A stretch of 64,000 bases of DNA from Devosia ginsengisoli. GTDB taxonomy: Bacteria > Pseudomonadota > Alphaproteobacteria > Rhizobiales > Devosiaceae. The stretch covers positions 1-64,000 of the forward strand of contig NZ_JANQAJ010000011.1 in assembly GCF_024707105.1 (NCBI RefSeq). Reading direction: 5' to 3'. Positions 9,917-18,762 of the stretch are shown piece after piece (position 1 is the first letter of the stretch; each line of letters begins with the position of its first letter). A program made the translations under genes and the position numbers. Under the pieces are notes generated by a model that was not told the origin of the DNA, did no database searches, and saw only the letters and a program-made list of their open reading frames with translations.

Positions 9917-11403
9917 TCGGTCAGGCGTTTCTGCAGCTTCTGACGCCGCAGGTTATGCTCATCATGCTCGGGGCCAGCGCCTATGGCCTGGCCATGGGCG
10001 CCATCCCGGGTCTCAGCGCATCCATGGCGGTGGCGCTGGTCATTCCGATCGCCTTCTTCCTCGATCCGGTGCCGGCGCTGGCCGGCGTGGTGACGCTGGC
10101 GGCCATGGCGATCTTCGCCGGCGACCTGCCGGGCGCCTTGCTCCGCATTCCCGGCACACCGGCTTCTGCGGCCTATGTCGATGATTCCTACCTCATGGTG
10201 CGCAAGGGGCAGGGCGGGCTGGCCCTGGGTCTTTGCGTGATCTGCTCGGCTATCGGCGGTGTCGTCGGTGCATTGGTGCTCATGGGTGCGGCCCCCGCCA
10301 TTGCCCGGATCGCGCTGCAATTTTCCAGCTACGAGAAATTCTGGCTCGCCTGCCTCGGCCTGACGGCCGCCGTCGCGGTGAGTGGCGGCAAGTGGTACAA
10401 GGGCGGCATCAGCCTGATGCTCGGCCTCGCCATCGCGCAGGTCGGCCTCGATCCGGTTTCGGGGCAATTGCGCCTGACCTTCGGCAACGGCAATCTTGTG
10501 GGCGGCCTGGCCTTCATTCCGGTCCTGATCGGCATGTTCGCCATCCCCGAAGTGCTGCGCTATGCGCTGGCTCCGCGCGAGATCGCGCCCCCGCCGATCC
10601 AGGCACTCGGCAACCTGCTGTCCGGCGTCGGCTCGACGCTTCGCCGCCTCAAGGGCGACGTGGTGCAGGGCTCCGTGGTCGGCGTGGTGATCGGCGCCAT
10701 TCCCGGCGCCGGCGCCGATATTGCCGCCTATATTTCCTACGCGATCTCCAAGCGCTTTTCCAAGGTCGGCGACCAGTATGGCAAGGGTGTTCCCGATGCG
10801 CTGGTTGCGGCGACGACCTCGAACAATGCCGCGGTCGGCGGTGCGATGATCCCGGCGACCGTCTTCGGTATTCCCGGCGACAGCCTGACCGCGATCATCA
10901 TCGGCGTCTTCTTCCTCAAGGGCCTCAATCCCGGACCGACGATCTTCATCGAGAACGCATTGCTGATCAACACGGTCTTCATGGCGTTTCTCATCGCCAA
11001 TATCCTGATGGTGCCGCTCGGCCTGCTGGCGACCAGCGCCTTCCAGCGCATGATCCGGGTGCCCCGCTACATGCTGATGCCGGCAGTACTCGCCTTCTGC
11101 ATCATCGGGGCTTTCGCCGTCGAAAACACGCATTTCGCCGTCGTCACCATGCTGATCCTCGGGCTCGTGGCCTTTGTGATGGAGAAGTACCAGTATCCGC
11201 TGGCGCCGGCGATTTTGGGCCTGGTCCTCGGACCAATGCTCGAGGAGACCTTCCTCAACTCCCTCATCCGGGCGCGTGGAGATGTCTTCGCCTTTGTCGA
11301 GCGTCCGCTCTCCATGGGTCTGGCGGCACTGACACTGGTGATCTGCGTCACGCCCGTGGTCATGTTCATCTGGGGCAAGGCCCGGGGCGCGCGAACCGCA
11401 TGA
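9907..11403 (+). CDS. TTT transporter large permease subunit (TctA family)
   Basis: 498-residue polytopic permease with the TctA hallmarks: the GAIPGLSASMAVALVIPI motif near the N-terminus and a second copy of the GAIPGAGADIAAYISYA type in the middle, with about a dozen membrane helices. The start at 9907 lies inside the end of the small-subunit gene. It is the transport channel for the acid captured by the binding protein. Its stop overlaps the start of the next gene, a GntR regulator (ATGA at 11400-11403). Confidence 0.93.
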   Translation: MEIIGQAFLQLLTPQVMLIMLGASAYGLAMGAIPGLSASMAVALVIPIAFFLDPVPALAGVVTLAAMAIFAGDLPGALLRIPGTPASAAYVDDSYLMVRKGQGGLALGLCVICSAIGGVVGALVLMGAAPAIARIALQFSSYEKFWLACLGLTAAVAVSGGKWYKGGISLMLGLAIAQVGLDPVSGQLRLTFGNGNLVGGLAFIPVLIGMFAIPEVLRYALAPREIAPPPIQALGNLLSGVGSTLRRLKGDVVQGSVVGVVIGAIPGAGADIAAYISYAISKRFSKVGDQYGKGVPDALVAATTSNNAAVGGAMIPATVFGIPGDSLTAIIIGVFFLKGLNPGPTIFIENALLINTVFMAFLIANILMVPLGLLATSAFQRMIRVPRYMLMPAVLAFCIIGAFAVENTHFAVVTMLILGLVAFVMEKYQYPLAPAILGLVLGPMLEETFLNSLIRARGDVFAFVERPLSMGLAALTLVICVTPVVMFIWGKARGARTA

Positions 11404-12077
11404 GCGCCATCGGTTATCTGACCGAAAGCCTGGCGGATGCCGCCTTCCAGGTGATCGAGGAAAAGATCGTCACGCTGGAACTGGCGCCGGGCAGCCGGGT
11501 GACCGAGCGTGCATTGTGTGACCTGACCGGTTTCGGCCGCACGCCGGTGCGCGAGGCGCTGCTGCGCCTGTCGCAGGGCTTCCTGATCGAAATCCTGCCA
11601 CGCAACGGCATCCTGATCGCGCCGATGGACTTCGAGGTGATCGTGATGACGCTCGAGGTGCGCCGTCATGTCGAGCGGCTGATCGTCGAGCGCGCCGCGC
11701 GCTATTCCGACGATCGGGACCGTCGCAAGCTCGACAGCCTGCGGGCCGCGTTCCAGGACGCGACGGATCGCGGCGACGCGCTGGCCTTCATTCGCACCGA
11801 CAACCTGCTGAACCAGACGCTCAATGCGGCGGCGCGGCATCCGGTGGCGGCAAAGGTCGCCCAGCCATTGCACAGCGTCAGCCGGCGCATGGGATTTGCG
11901 CTGGGGCGGGCCAATGGCGCGGGATTCAATGTGACGGGACCGACGCACCAAAGGCTCATCGAAGCGGTGGTGGCGGGCGATGTTCCGGCCAGCATCATGG
12001 CGCTCGATGAATTGCTCGATGCGGTCGATGCGCTCAAGCAGATCTATTCAACGATGGGAGGGCCGCGTGCCTTCTGA
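11400..12077 (+). CDS. GntR family regulator, FCD type
   Basis: 225-residue regulator with an N-terminal winged helix (recognition region RTPVREALLRLSQGFLIEIL, about 40-70) and a C-terminal FCD ligand-binding domain. It is embedded in the sugar-acid operon, overlapping the permease stop by 4 bases and the dehydrogenase start by 11 bases. It probably senses the transported acid or an intermediate. Its likely target is the palindrome over the -10 box at 8335-8354 (inference). Confidence 0.88.
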   Translation: MSAIGYLTESLADAAFQVIEEKIVTLELAPGSRVTERALCDLTGFGRTPVREALLRLSQGFLIEILPRNGILIAPMDFEVIVMTLEVRRHVERLIVERAARYSDDRDRRKLDSLRAAFQDATDRGDALAFIRTDNLLNQTLNAAARHPVAAKVAQPLHSVSRRMGFALGRANGAGFNVTGPTHQRLIEAVVAGDVPASIMALDELLDAVDALKQIYSTMGGPRAF

Positions 12078-13083
12078 CCCGGTATTCGCGCCGCGGCGCA
12101 TCGCCTTTTACGGCACCGCCTTCGCCGATCGGCGGAACCAGGTGCAGGCTCTGCTCGGAGACGGCTTTGAAACCGTGCACGTGCCGGCCGATCTCGACCC
12201 CGACGCGACTGCGCAGGCGCTTGGCGGCGCCTACGCGGTGGTTGCGGTCAGCACGGTCGAAGGCTTGCCGCTGCCACAGGGGCTGAAGCTGCTGCAAGTG
12301 CCGGGGATCGGCTGGGACGGTGTCCGAGTCGAGCATGTGCCGGCCTCGGCCAGCATCGCCAATGTGGCGGGGCACGAGATCGCCGTTGCCGAATATTGCC
12401 TGACGCAACTGCTCGACTGGTGCCACCGGCTGCGCGAAACCGATGCAGAATTTCGCGCCGGGTCGTGGGCACGTTCGAGCCGGTTCGGAGCCGCGCCGCA
12501 TCGCGAACTGCGCGGCACGACGGTGGGCATTGTCGGCTATGGCGGCATCGGGCGCGAGCTGGCGCGAATGCTGAAGGCGCTGGGCGTGCGCGTGCTGGCA
12601 GCCAATCGGAGCGCGTCGGCATTCGATGATCAGGTCGAAACGGGCTTTGCGCTTGGCGATATCCCGACAATGTTCGAACAATGCGATTTCGCTGTCGTCG
12701 CGGCGGCGCTGACGCCACAGACCGAAGGCCTGATCGGCAAGGACGCGCTCGACGCGCTCGGGGCCGATGGCGTGCTGGTCAATGTGGCACGCGGCCCTGT
12801 CGTCGCCGAAGAGGCGCTTTATGAGGCACTCGCTGGCGGCCGGTTGGGCGGCGCGGTGATCGACGTCTGGTATTGCTACCCGGAACGGCTCGACGATCCG
12901 GATCCCGCCCCGTCGCGGTTCAATTTTGCCGCCCTGCCGAATGTGGTGATGACACCGCATGTATCGGGATGGACCGAAGGCACCGCGTCCCGGCGCGTTG
13001 CGGTCATCGCGGAAAATCTGCGGCGAGCGGCGGCCGGCGATCCGCTGCTCAACGTCGTTGCCACGGGTACGCGCGAGGCGTGA
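12067..13083 (+). CDS. D-isomer-specific 2-hydroxyacid dehydrogenase
   Basis: 338 residues. The NAD(P)-binding motif GYGGIG lies at 157-162. The catalytic Arg is 242 in NVARGP and the catalytic His is 298 in TPHVSGWTEG. The usual mid-C-terminal Glu region is present as DVWYCYPE (266-273). The start is GTG at 12067, within the end of the regulator gene and preceded by GGGAGGG. It would interconvert a 2-keto acid and a D-2-hydroxy acid in the cytosol. In this operon it may reduce or oxidise a sugar-acid-derived intermediate; the substrate is not predictable. Confidence 0.88.
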   Translation: MPSDPVFAPRRIAFYGTAFADRRNQVQALLGDGFETVHVPADLDPDATAQALGGAYAVVAVSTVEGLPLPQGLKLLQVPGIGWDGVRVEHVPASASIANVAGHEIAVAEYCLTQLLDWCHRLRETDAEFRAGSWARSSRFGAAPHRELRGTTVGIVGYGGIGRELARMLKALGVRVLAANRSASAFDDQVETGFALGDIPTMFEQCDFAVVAAALTPQTEGLIGKDALDALGADGVLVNVARGPVVAEEALYEALAGGRLGGAVIDVWYCYPERLDDPDPAPSRFNFAALPNVVMTPHVSGWTEGTASRRVAVIAENLRRAAAGDPLLNVVATGTREA

Positions 13084-13130
13084 TCCATTCCGGCGGTCCG
13101 TTAGGACGCGCCGCATCAGGAGGAAAAAGA

Positions 13131-14078
13131 GTGTCGCTGTTGCCGAGGGGTGTTCATCCCATCGTTTATGCCCTGTTCGATGCCGAGGGCGGTCTCGACC
13201 GGCAGGCCATGCGACGCCAGATCGAGGTTTGCATCGCGCAGGGTGCCGTGGGGATCGCCACGCTCGGTCTTGCCACCGAGGTGCGCTTCCTCAGCGACGA
13301 CCAGCAGCGGCAGGTCGTCGAATGGAATGTCGAGGATATTGCCGGACGGGTGCCGCTCGGCGTGACGATATTCGCGCAGACGCCGGACGAGCAGATCGAA
13401 CGCGTTCATCACGCTGCCGCTGCCGGCGCCGACTGGGTGGTGTTGCAGCCACCCGCCAGCGCGACCAACGAGACGGATCTCGTTGCAGCCTTTGCGCGCG
13501 TGCTGGAAGCCTCGTCTATGCCGGTGGCCTTGCAGAACATGCCGCAATTCATCGGGGTCGGGCTGAGTGTCGAGGCCATCGCCGATCTGGCGACACGCTA
13601 TCCACGCGTCATGGGCGTGAAGCAGGAGGTTTCGGCGACCGAAACCGCCGAACTCGTCATGCGGCTTGGCGGGCGGGCGCAGGTTCTGTCCGGACGGGGC
13701 GGGATCGAGCTCGTCGATTGCATGCGGGCAGGGGTCGCGGGGAATATTCCGGCGCCCGAATATGCCGATTACCTCGTCGCATTGTGGGATCACATGAGCG
13801 CGGGGCGCGAAGAGGAAGCACGCGAGGTCTATCGGAGCGTGCTGCCGATGGCGACCTTTGTGCTGCAATCGCTCGAGGCGCTGACGACCTATGGCAAGCT
13901 GCTGTTCTGCCTGCGCCACGATATCGCCTTCCACCAGCGCGCCGGCGCCATGGCGCCCACCGCCTTCGGGCTGGAAGCGCTGAAAGGCCATGCGCGCGCG
14001 CTGGGGGTCGATACCTCCGGCTGGGACGCGCGGCTGGCCTCGCTTCTCGACATGCAAAAGCAGGGTTCGCAGCCATGA
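13131..14078 (+). CDS. DapA-like (DHDPS/NAL superfamily) aldolase or dehydratase
   Basis: 315-residue TIM-barrel protein of the N-acetylneuraminate lyase/dihydrodipicolinate synthase family. The Schiff-base Lys is Lys164 in GVKQEVSATE. The residue that is normally the catalytic Tyr of the YNxP motif is Gln135 (QNMP), and the GTTGE loop is replaced by LGLATE. It is therefore unlikely to be true DapA and should have another chemistry, for example cleavage of a 2-keto-3-deoxy sugar acid or a lyase or dehydratase variant. The start is GTG at 13131, chosen for AGGAGG 7 bases upstream. It overlaps the next gene by 4 bases. Confidence 0.85.
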   Translation: MSLLPRGVHPIVYALFDAEGGLDRQAMRRQIEVCIAQGAVGIATLGLATEVRFLSDDQQRQVVEWNVEDIAGRVPLGVTIFAQTPDEQIERVHHAAAAGADWVVLQPPASATNETDLVAAFARVLEASSMPVALQNMPQFIGVGLSVEAIADLATRYPRVMGVKQEVSATETAELVMRLGGRAQVLSGRGGIELVDCMRAGVAGNIPAPEYADYLVALWDHMSAGREEEAREVYRSVLPMATFVLQSLEALTTYGKLLFCLRHDIAFHQRAGAMAPTAFGLEALKGHARALGVDTSGWDARLASLLDMQKQGSQP

Positions 14079-15223
14079 AGATCACCGCACTCCGCACTTT
14101 CCTTGTCGCGCCACGCTGGCTCTTCCTCAAGGTCGAAACCGACGAGGGCATATCGGGCTGGGGCGAGCCGGTGCTCGAAGGCCATGCCGAGACCCTGGCG
14201 ACGAAGATTTCCGAACTCGCCGATTTCGTCATCGGGCTCGATCCGCGCCGGATCGAGGACATCTGGCAGATGCTGTATCGCAATGGCTGCTATCGCGGCG
14301 GGCCGGTGCTGATGAGCGCGATTTCCGGGCTCGACATGGCGCTGTGGGATATCAAGGGCCGCGCGCTCGGCGTTCCGGTCCACGAACTGCTCGGCGGGCC
14401 GGTGCGCGACAAGGTGCGCACCTATTGCTGGATCGGCGGCGATCGGCCCGAGAAGCTGATCGAGGGCGCATTGGCGCTGCGCGACAAGGGTTATGATGCC
14501 TGCAAGTTCAATATCTGCTCGGAGCTGCAGATCGTCGACAGCTACGCCAAGGTGGACGGCATCATCCGCAACCTGTTCGAGCTGCGCGAGGCCGTGGGCA
14601 CGAGCATGGACCTGGCCTTCGACTTCCACGGTCGCGTGCATGCCCCCATGGCACGCGTGCTGCTCAAGGAGCTGGAGCCCCTGCGCCCGATGTTCGTGGA
14701 GGATGCCGTGGTTTCGACCATGGTCGAGACGATGGCGGATCTGGCGCGCGCCACGTCGATCCCGCTCTGCATCGGCGAACGGATGCACAGCCGCTACGAC
14801 TTCAAGCGCGTGTTCGAGCTGCGCGCCGCCCAGGTGATCAACCCGGATACGGCCCATGTCGGCGGCATTTCGGAGATGGTGCGCATCGGGCACTGGGCCG
14901 AGGCCTATGACGTCGCCTTCGCGCCGCATTGCCCGCTGGGGCCGATCGCGCTGGCCGCCTGCCTGCAGGTGGACGCGATCTGCCACAATGCCTTCATCCA
15001 GGAGCAGAGCCTCGGCATCCATTACAACCAGCAGGGCGATCTCGGTGATTACACCCAGCCCGGACATGGCTTCAGCTTCGCCGACGGCATGCTGGAAATC
15101 CCCCGGGGGCCCGGCCTGGGCATCGAGGTGGACGAGGACGCCGTCATCCGCGCGGCCCAGACCGGCCACCGCTGGCGCGCCCCGGTCTGGCGGCACAAGG
15201 ACGGCTCCATCGCCGAGTGGTGA
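14075..15223 (+). CDS. dgoD: D-galactonate dehydratase family protein
   Basis: 382-residue enolase-superfamily (mandelate racemase subgroup) enzyme expected to convert D-galactonate to 2-dehydro-3-deoxy-D-galactonate. Length and positions match E. coli DgoD: Asp183 and His185 in DFHGR, Glu209, Glu235 in GERM, Asp258 in NPDTAHVGG, His285 in APHCPLGPIALAA, Glu310 in QEQS. The C-terminal WRHKDGSIAEW block is also that of DgoD. Mg2+ would be held by Asp183, Glu209 and Glu235. It ends the TTT-transporter operon. The kinase and aldolase that would follow it are encoded about 48 kb away at 62295-63838, although the neighbouring DapA-like lyase could provide an alternative route. Confidence 0.92.
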   Translation: MKITALRTFLVAPRWLFLKVETDEGISGWGEPVLEGHAETLATKISELADFVIGLDPRRIEDIWQMLYRNGCYRGGPVLMSAISGLDMALWDIKGRALGVPVHELLGGPVRDKVRTYCWIGGDRPEKLIEGALALRDKGYDACKFNICSELQIVDSYAKVDGIIRNLFELREAVGTSMDLAFDFHGRVHAPMARVLLKELEPLRPMFVEDAVVSTMVETMADLARATSIPLCIGERMHSRYDFKRVFELRAAQVINPDTAHVGGISEMVRIGHWAEAYDVAFAPHCPLGPIALAACLQVDAICHNAFIQEQSLGIHYNQQGDLGDYTQPGHGFSFADGMLEIPRGPGLGIEVDEDAVIRAAQTGHRWRAPVWRHKDGSIAEW

Positions 15224-15250
15224 TCGTGCGCCGTGCCCGCGTCCCTTTCA

Positions 15251-15283
15251 CAAAAAAGCCCCCGGCCTGAACCGGGGGTTTCG
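15251..15283. terminator. Bidirectional terminator between convergent operons
   Basis: CCCCCGG at 15259-15265 pairs with CCGGGGG at 15272-15278 around the loop CCTGAA. Read on the minus strand the stem is followed by six T residues, a good terminator for the TRAP operon. On the plus strand only three T residues follow, giving a weaker stop for the galactonate operon. Confidence 0.8.
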
Positions 15284-15298
15284 TTGGCATTCGCTCGG

Positions 15299-17317
15299 TC
15301 AGCGCATCGACATCTGATCGGGCAGCCAGGTCACGAGATCGGGGAAGAAGATCAGCAGCACGGCCACCAGGACCGCTATGGGCATCAGGTACCACACGGA
15401 CGACATGACATCGTTCAGCGTGATCTTCTGGCCGAGATTGATCTCCTTTTCCTGACATAGAGCGTGGATCACGAAGGACAGGATTCCGACCGGCGGCGTC
15501 AGGATGGCCAGTTCGCCCATGAACACGCAGAAGACGCCGAACCACAGGAGCGACACATTGAGGTCGCCCAGGATCGGGATCAGCAGCGGCACCGTGAGCA
15601 GCATGATCGGCAGGTTTTCCATGAACGTGCCGAGCAGCAGGTAAACCGCCAGCACGATCAGCAGGAAGGTGACACGATCAAAGCCGGCATGGCTCACCCA
15701 ATCGGCGAAGCCGTCAGCCAGGCCCGACAGTGTCAGCAGGTTGGACAGGATCTGGGCACCGATCAGCAGCAGGAAGATGGCGCCCGAGGTGATGATCGTA
15801 TCGACGCCGGCATCGACAATGGTTCGCCACGATGCTTTCCCCTTGATGATGATCGTCAGGATCAGGGCGCCGAACGCGCCGGCCGCGCCGGCTTCGGTGG
15901 CGGTCAGCACGCCGGCGAACATGCCGCCGAGCACGATGCCGATGAGCAGAGGCATTGGCCAGATGCTGGTCAGCGAGGTCCAGCGCTGGGACCAGGTGAT
16001 GACCTCGCCGTCATCCTTGCGGCGGCCACCGACCAGGTTTGGCCAGATCATCGCCGCCAGAATGAGCGCCATGCTGAAGACGAAGGCTACGAAAAGGCCG
16101 GGGATGATGCCGGCCATCAACTGCGGTCCGATGGGAACCTCGGCGATGCCGGCATAGATGACCAGCGCGGTGCTGGGCGGGATCAACTGTCCCGGCAGGC
16201 CCGAAATCATGATCGAGGCGATGGCCATGCGGCGGTCATAGCCGGCCCGCAACATTTCCGGGATGCCGATCCGTCCGAGGGCGTAGGTGGTGGCCAGCGT
16301 CGAGCCGCTCACCGCCGCCAGGCCGGTGCCCGCCGCGTTGGTGCTGACGGCAAGGCCGCCGGGAAGCCATTTCAACCAGACCCGGGCTGCGACATACATC
16401 TGGGCGGTGAGCCCTGACTTCCAGAGCAGGATACCCATGAAGATGAACATGGGCAGCACGCTGAACGTCCAGTTCGCCACCGAATCGAACGGATGGTTCT
16501 CGAGCATGGTGAACACGGCGCGCGGACGAATGGCCCACAGGCCGAGCAGTCCCGGCCCGGCCAGCGAGAAAGCTACCGGCACTTTGAGGAACAGCAGCAC
16601 GAGCATGAGACCAACCGCACCCAGCGCGATGACCTGTTTGGCCTCGAAGGCAAACATCGCGACGAGGCAGAGGGCGATTGCCCCAAGAATAGCAGCCCGG
16701 ATCAGCCAGCGCTGACCCGCCGATGCCTCGAGGGGCTTTGCCTGCTCCTCGGCAATACCGAGCTTTTCCAGTTCCAGCTGTTCCTGGTCTTTCTGGATGG
16801 CCCGTCCCATAACCAAGTTGGCCATTTCCATGAGGAACAGCACGCAAAGCGAGCCGAAGGCGATGGGCGGCAGGAAGGTGGTCGGCCAGACGATAACGGC
16901 GCTGGTGCCAACCACGTGCCGTCCCTGCGCCATGCTGTGCAGCGCTTCCTGGAAGGTGTAGTAGGCAAAAGTCCCGCATAGTGCCGCCCCGATCAACGCG
17001 ATGCCAATGGCAACTTCGCGCTGATTTCGCTTGGGCAACACATCGAACAGGATATTTGCGGAGATGTGGCGATTGAGAACCTGTGCCGCCACAAAGCCGG
17101 GAAAGGCAATCAGCGGCAGGTACCAGAAGGCCACGATCTCGTTGGTGCCGCGCAGGGGCGTGTTGAAGAAGTAGCGGCCTGCCACGTTTGCCAGCGTGTG
17201 CGCCATGAGCAGCAACACGCCGAACACCGCAGCAACCTGGATGAGCGTCACGAGAGTTTCGAGGTACCAGCGTCGCGAATCGACGATGGTCACCTCCGAG
17301 CTTGCTGCCGTGTTCAT
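15299..17317 (-). CDS. TRAP transporter fused permease (DctQ-DctM)
   Basis: 672-residue inner-membrane protein. The first ~170 residues are a four-helix DctQ-type small subunit (GRYFFNTPLRGTNEIVAFWY). A charged linker follows at about 180-205, rich in Glu and Gln. The remainder is a DctM-type large subunit with about twelve helices and the conserved VSGSTLATTYALGRIGIPEM and GLPGQLIPPSTALVIYA blocks. The start at 17317 is preferred because GGAG lies 8 bases upstream; a GTG at 17326 overlapping the upstream stop is the alternative. With the binding protein encoded just before it, this is a complete Na+-coupled TRAP importer for a carboxylate or related anion. Confidence 0.92.
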   Translation of the reverse strand: MNTAASSEVTIVDSRRWYLETLVTLIQVAAVFGVLLLMAHTLANVAGRYFFNTPLRGTNEIVAFWYLPLIAFPGFVAAQVLNRHISANILFDVLPKRNQREVAIGIALIGAALCGTFAYYTFQEALHSMAQGRHVVGTSAVIVWPTTFLPPIAFGSLCVLFLMEMANLVMGRAIQKDQEQLELEKLGIAEEQAKPLEASAGQRWLIRAAILGAIALCLVAMFAFEAKQVIALGAVGLMLVLLFLKVPVAFSLAGPGLLGLWAIRPRAVFTMLENHPFDSVANWTFSVLPMFIFMGILLWKSGLTAQMYVAARVWLKWLPGGLAVSTNAAGTGLAAVSGSTLATTYALGRIGIPEMLRAGYDRRMAIASIMISGLPGQLIPPSTALVIYAGIAEVPIGPQLMAGIIPGLFVAFVFSMALILAAMIWPNLVGGRRKDDGEVITWSQRWTSLTSIWPMPLLIGIVLGGMFAGVLTATEAGAAGAFGALILTIIIKGKASWRTIVDAGVDTIITSGAIFLLLIGAQILSNLLTLSGLADGFADWVSHAGFDRVTFLLIVLAVYLLLGTFMENLPIMLLTVPLLIPILGDLNVSLLWFGVFCVFMGELAILTPPVGILSFVIHALCQEKEINLGQKITLNDVMSSVWYLMPIAVLVAVLLIFFPDLVTWLPDQMSMR

Positions 17318-17322
17318 TGCGC

Positions 17323-18582
17323 TCACTCCGGTCGGTTCGGCAGCAGGATTTCTTCGAACAGGCGATCGACAAACGGGTCGATGTCAACCTTGCCCGGCTC
17401 GTACCAGGCGCCGAAATTGGCCCAACCGGGGTCCAGTTCGGCGTATCCGAGTTCGGCGACAATCGCTTCCCATTTGTCGGCGGCAGCAAGAAAGCCCTCC
17501 ACGACGGCGTTTCCATCACCGAAATGCTGGAAGGACCGCATCTCCTCGAGAACCTTGCTATTTTCGGCTACAAGCCGCTCGGCGGCATCCGGCGAAAGCT
17601 CGAGCACTTCGCCGCCGGCATCGGCAATGTCCTGCAGCCCGACCTGGGTCTGCGTCCAGCTCGCCAGGATGGTCTGCCGGATATAGGCCTTGGACAGGTC
17701 CCACAGGAGCTGGCGGGCTTCGAGCGGAATTTCTTCCCAGAAGACGATATCGAACGCCATATTGGTCGTGGTCAGCCCGAAGCCGGTATTTGCCGGCGCC
17801 AGCGCGTGATAGGGCGCCAGCGGGATGATGCCGGCGACCTTGGCGGTGGTGATGGATGTGAGCGCGCAACCGATAATGCCGCGCTGAAGGCCTTCGAACA
17901 TCTCGCTATAGGGCAGCGAGACCGCCGAGGCGCCCAGCGCGTCCACCTCGCGGCCATGGATCAGCCCTCCGGCGCGGGTCTGTACGCCGGCAAGCTTTGC
18001 CACATCGTTGCGAGGTTCGGTGCAGAACAGGCCGCTGGCGGTGGTGCCGCCCTGGATGAACAGCGGCTCGACGCCATAGTCGCGCTGCTCTTCGATGGCC
18101 TCTTCGGTGCCGGAAGCCTCCATCAGGGTGCCCCAGGTCTGCAGCGCCCCGGCGATCGGGGAGGAATTCGAGACGAAGCTAAGATCGACCAACCCCGCAC
18201 TGATGGGGAAATTCGAGGGGTCGTATTGCGCGATGACGCCGCCGAAGGTGATGCGGCCATCGGCCACCGCCGGTGCGGTATTGCCAGCCAGGATGGCGTT
18301 TCCGTAGACGACCTTGCCCTGGATTTTCCCGCCGGACCATTCGGTCACGGCCGCAACATACTGCTCCGAGGCCAGGCTGTTCTCATCACCCGGGCTGCCG
18401 GTCACCTGCATCACCAGTTCCACCGGATCCATGTCTGCCAGGGCGGCGATAAAGTCTTCCTTGGCCGCCCCATAGGGCAGCCCGGCGGCATAGCTGAGCG
18501 CAGTGGTCGACAGCAAAAAGGCAATAGAAGTCGTTATGGCGGGCAGCATGTGCTGCGACCGCCGTTTGAATTCGGCAAACAT
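17323..18582 (-). CDS. TRAP transporter substrate-binding protein (DctP family)
   Basis: 419-residue periplasmic receptor with a signal peptide covering about residues 13-32 (core AITTSIAFLLSTTALSYA). A DctP/TAXI-like core follows; the helix-sheet block with FGLTTTNMAFDIVFWEEI fits the family's second half. GGGGAGGAG precedes the start. The gene is first in the dctP-dctQM unit and is preceded by a promoter carrying the palindrome shared with two other units of this island. The ligand is unknown; a hydrophobic or branched carboxylate is plausible given the CoA-dependent enzymes nearby (inference). Confidence 0.88.
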   Translation of the reverse strand: MFAEFKRRSQHMLPAITTSIAFLLSTTALSYAAGLPYGAAKEDFIAALADMDPVELVMQVTGSPGDENSLASEQYVAAVTEWSGGKIQGKVVYGNAILAGNTAPAVADGRITFGGVIAQYDPSNFPISAGLVDLSFVSNSSPIAGALQTWGTLMEASGTEEAIEEQRDYGVEPLFIQGGTTASGLFCTEPRNDVAKLAGVQTRAGGLIHGREVDALGASAVSLPYSEMFEGLQRGIIGCALTSITTAKVAGIIPLAPYHALAPANTGFGLTTTNMAFDIVFWEEIPLEARQLLWDLSKAYIRQTILASWTQTQVGLQDIADAGGEVLELSPDAAERLVAENSKVLEEMRSFQHFGDGNAVVEGFLAAADKWEAIVAELGYAELDPGWANFGAWYEPGKVDIDPFVDRLFEEILLPNRPE

Positions 18583-18652
18583 TCGGGTCTCCTCCCCGGT
18601 AGGCGCGACAGGGCTATGTCCTGTTTTGACCGTCTTTCCTCGCGGCGATCTT

Positions 18653-18699
18653 TTACGGACGAATGGCGTCTATAATACTCCGGAGCGAGCATATGGCAA
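18653..18699 (-). promoter_or_regulatory. TRAP operon promoter with island operator (site 1)
   Basis: On the minus strand TTGCCA (18699-18694), 16 bases, TATTAT (18677-18672) form a plausible promoter. Directly downstream lies GACG-AATGG-CGTC (plus-strand 18658-18670), nearly identical to sites at 19425-19437 and 25502-25514. Its position over the likely transcription start fits repression by the adjacent TetR protein. Confidence 0.65.
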
Positions 18700-18762
18700 G
18701 AGTGTGCGCAATCCGAACGCGGAGTATCGACGAAGGTCGTAGTCGGGGCAGGGCGAGAAAAC

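Noticed and set aside
13131-14078. Assignment as lysine-pathway dapA
   Set aside because: The catalytic Tyr of YNxP and the GTTGE loop are not conserved, and the context is sugar-acid catabolism.
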